The notes under the pieces were generated by a model. It was not told the DNA's origin. It did no database searches and saw nothing but the letters and a program-made list of their open reading frames with translations. From positions 558,001 through 622,000 of the forward strand of contig NZ_JBHTCQ010000002.1 in assembly GCF_042665525.1 (NCBI RefSeq): a stretch of DNA of 64,000 nucleotides, written 5' to 3'. A program made the translations under genes and the position numbers. The DNA comes from Allobogoriella alba (GTDB taxonomy: Bacteria > Actinomycetota > Actinomycetes > Actinomycetales > Actinomycetaceae). Positions 56,593 through 64,000 of the stretch are shown one piece after another (positions within the stretch are counted from its first letter, which is position 1; the number at the start of each line of letters is the position of its first letter).

Positions 56593-58101
56593 GTGAGGTA
56601 TCGCCGGCTGGGGGCCAGCATCGTGCTGGTCCTGCTCCTCGGGCTCGTCGGGTCCCTCGCCGGTCCCGGCTGGAACCCGCAGCCGCTGGAGCAGACGATC
56701 GTGCCGCAGGCCACGGAGACCACCATCGGCTCCGACGCACGGACCGATCCCGTCGGCACGTACGACGTCACGACCGAGGTGGTCGAGGTCCCCCTCGAGG
56801 AGGGCGTGACGGTCGAGGCCACGATCGCCGCGCCGGTCGGTGCCGCGGGGGAGCGGCCGGGCGTGCTCTTCATGCACGGGGCCGGGACCGCCACGCACGA
56901 GAACTTCGGTGACATCACCCGGGACCTGGCCAGCGCCGGGATCGTCACGATGGTCCCGGACAAGCGCAGCGACACCTACAGCACGCGCGACCGGGACTAC
57001 GTCGCCATGGCCGAGGACTACCTGGACTCCTTCGGCGTGCTCCGGGAGTGGCCCGGCGTCGACGCGAGCCGGGTCGGGGTGTACGGCGAGAGCGAGGGTG
57101 CGATGTCCGCGCCGGTCGCCGCGGTGCTTCAGGACGCCGTGGCGTTCGTGGTGCTTGTCTCCGCCCCGGTGCTGCCCATCCGCGAGCAGGGGGCGTTCGC
57201 TGCCGACAACTACCTGCGTGACGTCGGCGTGCCCGACCGGCTGCTGCGGGCCATCCCGCGTCTCATCGGCGGATCGTTCCCGGGCGGGGGCTTCGAGTAC
57301 TTCGACTTCGACGTGCGTCCCTACCAGCAGCAGCTCACCCAGCCGGTGCTCATGGTGTACGGCGCTGCGGACACCTCCATGCCGATCGTCCAGGGCGCCC
57401 AGGTGCTCGCGGAGGACCTGGACGCGGCGGACAACGACGACTACACCATCCGGTACTACGCGGGCGCGAACCACGGCATCCGGATCGAGGACGTCCTCGT
57501 CCCGGCGTTCCCGAGGGACCTGTCGCGCTGGGTCCAGGGACTTCCGGACACGGCCGGCGCGTCGCCGGTCATCGCCGGGGCGGAACCGGTGCAGTCGTTC
57601 CGGGTCGACGCCGTCGACCGCCCGCGGTGGTACGCCACGGGTGACATGATCGTCCTGACCCTGGTGGCCGGCCTCGGGCTGCTCCTGGTCGGAGGCGCCG
57701 GTGCGCTGGCTGTCGGGATCGTCCGCCGTCGCCGGCGCATGCAGGACCACCACGGCGTCGGACGCCTCACCGCGGGGCTCACGATGGCGACACTGGCCAC
57801 CTGGGTGCTGTTCGTCGCCTACCTGGCGGGGGTGGCGTCGCTCGCCCTCAACTACGACCACGACGCGGTGCTCGTCCAGGGTGGGTGGCTCGTGGTCCAG
57901 GGCGCCGGCGTGCTCGCTGCCGCCATGGTGGTCCTCACCGTCGTCGCCGGCCGCCGCACGTGGCGCGACCGCGGCCCACGACGCGGCGGCGGACGAGCCG
58001 GGCTCGTCGCGTCCCTCCTGCCGGTGGCGAGCGTGGTCGCCGGGAGCCTCGTGCTGCTCACGTCCGCCGCGTACTGGGGCGTCTACCCGACCGTGCTGTA
58101 G
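56593..58101 (+). CDS. Membrane-anchored alpha/beta hydrolase
   Basis: A 502-aa protein. An N-terminal segment (residues 5-24) is a signal or anchor. The alpha/beta hydrolase domain spans about 45-320: HGAGTATHENF (oxyanion loop), nucleophile Ser in YGESEGAM, acid Asp in YGAADTSM and His in AGANHGIR. Four hydrophobic segments follow (about 350-378, 395-415, 430-455 and 475-495), so the catalytic part is probably outside and tethered at both ends. Esterase or acyl hydrolase activity is likely; the substrate is unknown. The start GTG has a -10 at 6 nt and a palindromic operator candidate further upstream. Confidence 0.8.
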   Translation: MRYRRLGASIVLVLLLGLVGSLAGPGWNPQPLEQTIVPQATETTIGSDARTDPVGTYDVTTEVVEVPLEEGVTVEATIAAPVGAAGERPGVLFMHGAGTATHENFGDITRDLASAGIVTMVPDKRSDTYSTRDRDYVAMAEDYLDSFGVLREWPGVDASRVGVYGESEGAMSAPVAAVLQDAVAFVVLVSAPVLPIREQGAFAADNYLRDVGVPDRLLRAIPRLIGGSFPGGGFEYFDFDVRPYQQQLTQPVLMVYGAADTSMPIVQGAQVLAEDLDAADNDDYTIRYYAGANHGIRIEDVLVPAFPRDLSRWVQGLPDTAGASPVIAGAEPVQSFRVDAVDRPRWYATGDMIVLTLVAGLGLLLVGGAGALAVGIVRRRRRMQDHHGVGRLTAGLTMATLATWVLFVAYLAGVASLALNYDHDAVLVQGGWLVVQGAGVLAAAMVVLTVVAGRRTWRDRGPRRGGGRAGLVASLLPVASVVAGSLVLLTSAAYWGVYPTVL

Positions 58102-58105
58102 GTTC

Positions 58106-58150
58106 CTGCGCCCAGACGCCTCACCGACCGCGTGAGTCGGTCATGCGCAG
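58106..58150. terminator. Two-part hairpin after the hydrolase gene, possible terminator
   Basis: CTGCGC (58106-58111) pairs with GCGCAG (58145-58150), enclosing ACCGAC (58123-58128) with GTCGGT (58136-58141). It lies 5 bp after the hydrolase stop. No T-run follows. Confidence 0.4.
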
Positions 58151-58197
58151 GTCATGGCACCCTATGGGGTGGTGAGGACGGCAGAAGGGGCGGGACG

Positions 58198-59043
58198 TTG
58201 ACGCAGTGGGGTGTGGCCAGCGACGCCGGTGGCCGGCGCAGCGTCAACGAGGACGCCGCGTTCGCGAAGGACCCGGTCTTCGTGGTCGCCGACGGCATGG
58301 GTGGGCACGCGCGGGGGGAGATGGCCAGCCAGACGGTCGTCGAGGGTTTCCGTGGGCTTGCCGGTAGCGGGTCACGGCACATCACCGCGCAGGCTGTGGT
58401 CGACGTCGTCCGCGAGGCGGCGGCGACGATCCGGCGGACGATGGCCGAGGAGGTCGTCGCCGGCTGGGTCGAGACGGACGGCCGGGACCCGGTGGCGGGC
58501 ACCACCGTCGCCGGCGCGGTGCTCACCGAGCAGGGCGACGAGCTGTACTGGCTGGTGCTGAACGTCGGGGACTCACGCGTGTACCGGTTCTCCGGGGGCC
58601 GGCTGCACCAGGTGACCGTCGACCACTCGCTCGTCCAGGAGATGGTGGACGCCGGCACGCTGGACGCGACCGAGGCGCGCACCCACCCGCGGCGGAACGT
58701 CATCACCCGGGCGATCGGCACCGGTCCCGACTGCGAGGTCGACTTCTGGATGCTGCGGGTGCAGCGGGACGAGCGGCTCCTGGTGTGCACGGACGGCCTG
58801 AACGGGGAGCTGGACGACGACACGATCGCCGCCGTGCTGGCCACCGTGGCGGACCCGGGCGAGGCCGCTGCCGCGCTGGTCCGGCACGCGGTGACCGGAG
58901 GCGCGAGCGACAACGTCACGGCGCTCGTCGTGGACGCACCGGACGAGGCGAGCGCGGACGACACGACGGCGCGCACGCCCGGTGGGGTAGAAGAGGACGA
59001 CGAGGACCTGAGCATGACGCTCCCGGGCGGCGAGGGGAGATGA
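58198..59043 (+). CDS. PP2C-family serine/threonine phosphatase
   Basis: A 281-aa metal-dependent phosphatase. Metal-binding motifs are in VNEDAAFAKDPVFVVADGMGGHARGE, and the C-terminal site in GGASDNVTALVVD. RNVITRAIGTGPDCEVDF and LLVCTDGLNGELDDDTIAAVL also match the PstP group. It dephosphorylates Ser/Thr-phosphorylated proteins and reverses the kinase encoded two genes downstream. The start TTG at 58198 is the only start in frame near the conserved N terminus; AAGGGG lies 8 nt before it. It overlaps the FHA gene by 4 bp. Confidence 0.9.
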   Translation: MTQWGVASDAGGRRSVNEDAAFAKDPVFVVADGMGGHARGEMASQTVVEGFRGLAGSGSRHITAQAVVDVVREAAATIRRTMAEEVVAGWVETDGRDPVAGTTVAGAVLTEQGDELYWLVLNVGDSRVYRFSGGRLHQVTVDHSLVQEMVDAGTLDATEARTHPRRNVITRAIGTGPDCEVDFWMLRVQRDERLLVCTDGLNGELDDDTIAAVLATVADPGEAAAALVRHAVTGGASDNVTALVVDAPDEASADDTTARTPGGVEEDDEDLSMTLPGGEGR

Positions 59044-60487
59044 CCGGAATGGGCACGAGCACGGGCTCGGTCGTGCACGAGTACCGCACGGGCACCTGGA
59101 TCGCCATCGTCAACGAACGGTCGGTCGCCGTCCTGCACCCGGAGCTGGGGGTCGCGGCCGCGCGGGACCTGTGGCGGCTGACGCGCAGCGGGTCGCGCCT
59201 CGGCACCTGGGTGGAGCACCTGGCGACCCGCGGGATCCGGACGCTGCCGTCCTTCGCGATGGTCGAGGCGCGCCCCGAGGGGCTCGGCATCCTGGTGCGT
59301 GGCGACCTGAGCGTCCAGGTCGGGGGCGAGACGATCAGCGCTGCCGGCTTCACCACCTGGCGCGAGGCGGTGCTGCCCGGTGACGACTTCACCATCAGCG
59401 GTGCCGGCACCGCGTCCGCCGACGAGGAGACCTGGCTGCCCGTGGGCGCCGGGATTGCCCTCGTCTCGGCACTGCGCAGCGTCGGGGACGACGGCGACGA
59501 CGACCTTCGTGCCGGCCTGCAGGTGGCCGCGGAGCCGGCGGACCAGGACGAGGAGGACCTCGAGCTCACGCTGATGAAGGCGCCGGCGCTCGCGGCCGCC
59601 ATCGGCCGCACGACGGCGGATCCCGAGTCACCGGCCGCGGAACCGGTGGACCCGACGGCGGGTCACGGGCCGTCGGAGGCGATCCGTGCGCCGGACGAGC
59701 GGGAGGCCGAGCTGACCCGGCCGCCCGAGGACGACGAGGCGGTCACCGGCACGACCACGGCCCCGACCAGCGGCATCATCTCCGAGGTGCCGTGGGCGCG
59801 GCATGGCGGGTCGTCGTCCGCGGTGCCCCTCCCGGGCGGTCCGACGCCGCCGATCGAGCCGGCGGCTGTGCCACCCTCGGGTCCGGTCGTGCCCGGTACC
59901 TCGCCTGACGCCGCGGGCGCGGCCGAGGGCACGTACGCCTCGACAGCGGGCGAGGGCCCGTACGCCTCGACATCGGGTGAGGGCACGTACGCCGGGATGC
60001 CGGCCGCTGCCGAGCCTGTCCCCGCGTGGGACGAGGGCGACCACGACGGCGAGACCGTGATGCCGTCCGAGCTGCCCGAGCTCCCGGACGACGCGGCCGC
60101 GACGCCGTACCAGGAGCCGTTCGCCGAGCCCCCGGCGCAGGGTCTGCAGCTGCTGATGTCCACGGGCACGGCGATCGCGATCACCCAGCCGTTGCTGCTC
60201 GGCCGGGCGCCGGAGTCCTCCCGCTTCCGCGGCAGCGAGGTGCCGCGGCTGGTCACCGTCACCAACCCGGAGCGCGACATCTCGGGAACGCACGTCGAGA
60301 TCCGCCCGGCCGGAGACCACGTGGTGGTCACCGACATGAACTCGACCAACGGCACCGTCGTCTTCCTGCCCGGCCAGCCGTCGTTCCGGTTGCACCCGGG
60401 CTCCGGCGTGCCCGTACCGCCGGGCGGGGTCATCGAGATCGGCACCGGGGTCACCGCGACGGTCATGGCCGGCGGTGAGGGTGGCAC

Positions 60488-60491
<4 letters not shown>
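59040..60491 (+). CDS. FHA domain protein with long Pro/Ala/Thr-rich linker
   Basis: A 483-aa protein. Residues 1-165 form a beta-rich domain I do not recognise (TGTWIAIVNERSVAVLHPEL to PVGAGIALVSALR). Residues about 170-370 are low-complexity and acidic or Pro-rich, with three 9-residue repeats. The C-terminal 110 residues are an FHA domain: LLLGRAPESSRF for the phosphothreonine-binding Arg, ISGTHVEIRPAGDHVVVTDMNSTNGTVVFLPG for the Ser, Asn and strand motif. It probably binds substrates phosphorylated by the adjacent kinase. The ATG overlaps the phosphatase stop; it overlaps the kinase gene by 4 bp. Confidence 0.85.
59925..59996 (+). repeat. 27-bp coding tandem repeat, 2.7 copies
   Basis: Units start at 59925, 59952 and 59979 and encode EGTYASTAG, EGPYASTSG and EGTYAG in the linker of the FHA protein. 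Confidence 0.8.
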
Positions 60492-62113
<1,622 letters not shown>

Positions 62114-62156
62114 GCGTGGAGAGCCCTGTCAAGAGACCGACGGAGGGGGACTGACG

Positions 62157-62861
62157 ATGGGCATGCAGGTGGAGTTCGCCGGTGACTGGTTCGAGGTGTC
62201 CGACACCGAACCGTTCGTCATCGGCAGGGAGGGGCCGCTCGAGATCGACGACAACCCCTACCTGCACCGAAGGTTCCTCGAGATCACCCAGCACGCCGGC
62301 CTGTGGTGGCTGGAGAACGTCGGCTCCCGGCTGTCGGCGACGATCGCCGACCCGGACGGCAACACCCAGGCGTGGCTCTCGCCCGGCGCCCGGCTCCCGG
62401 TCGTCTACGCACGGACCACGGTGCTGTTCACGGCCGGCCCCACCACCTACGAGCTGCTGCTGGAGAACGACGACCCGACCTTCCTGCCCACCCGGCCGGC
62501 CGAGGAGGTGGAGATCGGCGAGACGACCATCGGTCCGGTGACCTTCACCGAGTCCCAGCTGCAGCTCGTCCTCGCCCTCGCCGAGCCCGTGCTCACCGGA
62601 CGCGGCTCCACGACGTCGATCCCCACCTCGCAGGAGGCGGCCGCCCGGCTGGGGTGGGCGATCACCCGGTTCAACCGGAAGCTGGACAACGTCTGCGACA
62701 AGCTCCACCGCCACGGGGTCCGCGGCCTGCGCGGCGGGCCTGGCAAGCTCGCGGTGAACCGGCGTGCACGGCTCGTCGAGCACGCGGTGGCGTCGCGCTT
62801 GGTCACCGCCGACCAGCTTGCGCTGCTGGACCAGGCGGACCCCGCGGACGACGGCGACTGA
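62157..62861 (+). CDS. FHA-like domain protein with C-terminal helix-turn-helix region
   Basis: A 234-aa cytoplasmic protein. Residues 1-110 look like an FHA fold (FEVSDTEPFVIGREGPLEIDDNPYLHRRFLEITQHAGLWWLENVG), keeping the Arg of GREG and a His-Arg pair. Residues 125-215 are helical, with TESQLQLVLALAEPVLTGRGSTTSIPTSQEAAARLGWAITRFNRKLDNVCDKLHRHGV, which reads like a helix-turn-helix DNA-binding motif. It may turn kinase signals into transcriptional changes. GGAGGGGGA precedes the ATG. It follows the kinase by 43 bp. Confidence 0.75.
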   Translation: MGMQVEFAGDWFEVSDTEPFVIGREGPLEIDDNPYLHRRFLEITQHAGLWWLENVGSRLSATIADPDGNTQAWLSPGARLPVVYARTTVLFTAGPTTYELLLENDDPTFLPTRPAEEVEIGETTIGPVTFTESQLQLVLALAEPVLTGRGSTTSIPTSQEAAARLGWAITRFNRKLDNVCDKLHRHGVRGLRGGPGKLAVNRRARLVEHAVASRLVTADQLALLDQADPADDGD

Positions 62862-62883
62862 GGAGCCAGGGGAGGCCCACCCG

Positions 62884-62901
62884 ATGGGGAGCGCTCCCCA
62901 T
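62884..62901. promoter_or_regulatory. 18-bp perfect palindrome ATGGGGAGCGCTCCCCAT
   Basis: Both arms of 9 bp are identical when reversed. It lies 22 bp after the stop of the FHA-helix-turn-helix gene and 44 bp before a -10 hexamer of the next gene. It could be a dimer-binding operator or a compact terminator (7-bp stem, 4-nt loop). Confidence 0.55.
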
Positions 62902-62944
62902 GGGACGGGCGGAGCGTACCTTCTGGGTTCCGGACGCGCTGATA

Positions 62945-62950
62945 TAGCAT
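62945..62950 (+). promoter_or_regulatory. -10 hexamer TAGCAT before the last gene
   Basis: TAGCAT, within the AT-rich GATATAGCAT, lies 55 bp before the GTG at 63005. A leader of about 48 nt with GGGGGA near its end would result. Confidence 0.5.
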
Positions 62951-63004
62951 CTCGAAGGTTCGTAAGACCACACAAGGCCAGACTGCGACCCTGGGGGACA
63001 GCTC

Positions 63005-64000
63005 GTGCGTGGGGGGAAGACCCGCGGCACGTCGGAGGGCACGGCCCGTCCGACCGGGCGTGCCGCCGAGCGCAAGCGCCGCAACCGGCGCCGCCTCGTC
63101 GGCGGTGCGGTCGTCGGCGTCGTCGCCGGCGGCATCATCGCGGCGAGCCTGCTCTACGACGGGATGACGACCGCGGACGTCCAGCTGCACGACGGTGGCG
63201 TCTGGGTGACGAACGGCAGCGAGCTCCTCGTCGGCAGGGTCAACTACCCGGTGCAGCAGCTCGACGGGTCGCTCAGCGGTGGCAGTGACGACCTCGACGT
63301 CCTCCAGGAGGGGTCACGGGTTCTGTCCGTGGACTCGGGCATCGACGTGATGTCCGCGGTGGACCCGGCCACCGTCAGCCAGACCGAGGGCGCCGTGACC
63401 CTGCCGGCCGACCACCAGGTCGGCATGGGCGGGGGCGTGGTGTCCGTGCTCGACGTGGGCTCCGGGAACCTGCGGACCGCCCCGTTCTCCGGCATGGGCA
63501 TCCTCGCCGACGAGGAGTCCGAGCCCCAGGCCCAGCTCGGCGCGAACGCACTGATGGCGGTGGGGCGGGACGGCACGGCTTACGGCGTGTCCACCGCGGA
63601 CTCGACGGTGACCGTCCTGCCGAAGGGGACCGAGCAGCGGCAGGCCGAGGTCGCCGAGGCCCGGGAGGCCGGCGAGGAGGTCGAGCCCGTCGAGCTGGAG
63701 ACAGCGGACCTCGGCCTGGACCCGATTCGGTTCGAGGGCGGCGAGACCCAGACGACGGTGGTCGGGGAGACCCCCGTGGTGCTCACCCGCACCGCCGAGG
63801 ACGAGCTGTACCTGCTGCGGCCGGACGCCGAGCCCGTGGACCTCACGGGCCTCGAACTCGACATCTCCCAGATCCGGCTCCAGCACGTCGGCCCCGAGCG
63901 GGACGAGGTCATGCTCGCGACCGCGGACGCCCTGGTCAGGGTGCCGCTGGACGACGGCGAGCCCACGGTCGTGCGAGCCCCGGCGAGCGGCCGTCCCGCC
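63005..64000 (+). CDS. Large membrane-anchored extracellular protein, N-terminal part (cut by window end)
   Basis: The frame is open for 332 codons to the window end. The protein starts MRGGKTRGTSEGTARP, with basic residues 18-30 (RAAERKRRNRRR) and one membrane segment at about 31-49 (LVGGAVVGVVAGGIIAASLL). An extracellular part follows, with beta-propeller-like repeats (DVQLHDGGVWVTNGSELLVGRVN, GMGGGVVSVLDVGSGNLRTA). This matches the N terminus of very long fibronectin type III or Ig-domain proteins placed after PknB-type kinases and before MoxR and DUF58 genes in Micrococcales. It may be a cell-surface sensor. GTG chosen after GGGGGACAGCTC. Confidence 0.7.
   Translation, partial: MRGGKTRGTSEGTARPTGRAAERKRRNRRRLVGGAVVGVVAGGIIAASLLYDGMTTADVQLHDGGVWVTNGSELLVGRVNYPVQQLDGSLSGGSDDLDVLQEGSRVLSVDSGIDVMSAVDPATVSQTEGAVTLPADHQVGMGGGVVSVLDVGSGNLRTAPFSGMGILADEESEPQAQLGANALMAVGRDGTAYGVSTADSTVTVLPKGTEQRQAEVAEAREAGEEVEPVELETADLGLDPIRFEGGETQTTVVGETPVVLTRTAEDELYLLRPDAEPVDLTGLELDISQIRLQHVGPERDEVMLATADALVRVPLDDGEPTVVRAPASGRPA

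Overview
The window is very GC-rich, uses many GTG starts and has short intergenic gaps. Gene order runs leuS ... comEA-comEC-holA-rpsT-lepA-hemW-hrcA-dnaJ-rsmE-phoH-ybeY-corC-era. Together with MetPS, PknB-type signalling genes and an OleBC fusion this points to a chromosome of an actinobacterium, most likely order Micrococcales. I cannot name the genus. I found no rRNA or tRNA genes, no CRISPR array, no insertion sequence and no prophage. No stretch over 300 bp lacks a gene; the longest is 56311-56592.

Layout. 1-2.1 kb: the first codons of a methionine-synthase-like gene, divergent from the MetP/MetS methionine-alanine importer, then a short low-GC DUF2283-like ORF. 2.1-4.3 kb: an ATP-dependent DNA ligase and a LigD-type polymerase as separate neighbouring genes. 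4.4-9.2 kb: oleA, a fused oleBC and oleD, overlapping by 4 bp each, a complete long-chain olefin pathway from two acyl-CoAs. 9.2-18.6 kb: aldo/keto reductase, phosphomannomutase-like HAD protein, FMN/F420-type oxidase, an uncharacterised lipoprotein that appears to start at AUC, a DUF222/HNH protein, a glutathionyl-hydroquinone-reductase-like protein, an amidohydrolase and a small membrane protein. 18.6-25.1 kb: glutamate-cysteine-ligase-like protein, membrane phosphoesterase, VKOR protein, HIT hydrolase, an orphan sugar-binding lipoprotein behind a LacI-type operator, and a MarR regulator.

25.1-28.2 kb: leuS, preceded by a leader peptide with three consecutive Leu codons and alternative hairpins ending in a terminator-like stem, a candidate leucine attenuator. 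28.4-37.0 kb: a transport block (BCCT carrier; CstA with a cory-CC-star protein and an ArsA-like ATPase in one coupled operon; aldose epimerase; TAXI-TRAP receptor and fused permease). 37.2-43.1 kb: DNA-uptake genes comEA and comEC, holA, a glycosyltransferase and rpsT, with a 15-bp-stem terminator between the last two. 43.3-44.5 kb: an orphan PemK/MazF-like protein and a membrane protein. 44.6-56.3 kb: the translation, heme and heat-shock block, with a clear CIRCE operator before hrcA-dnaJ. 56.3-58.1 kb: a 25-bp inverted repeat, an operator-like site and a membrane-anchored alpha/beta hydrolase. 58.2-64 kb: a signalling operon of PP2C phosphatase, FHA protein, Ser/Thr kinase, FHA protein with a helix-turn-helix-like C terminus, and a large anchored extracellular protein cut by the window end.

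A recurring regulatory theme is a TANNNT -10 hexamer placed 6-8 nt before the start codon with no Shine-Dalgarno sequence (at least 12 loci), which predicts widespread leaderless mRNAs.
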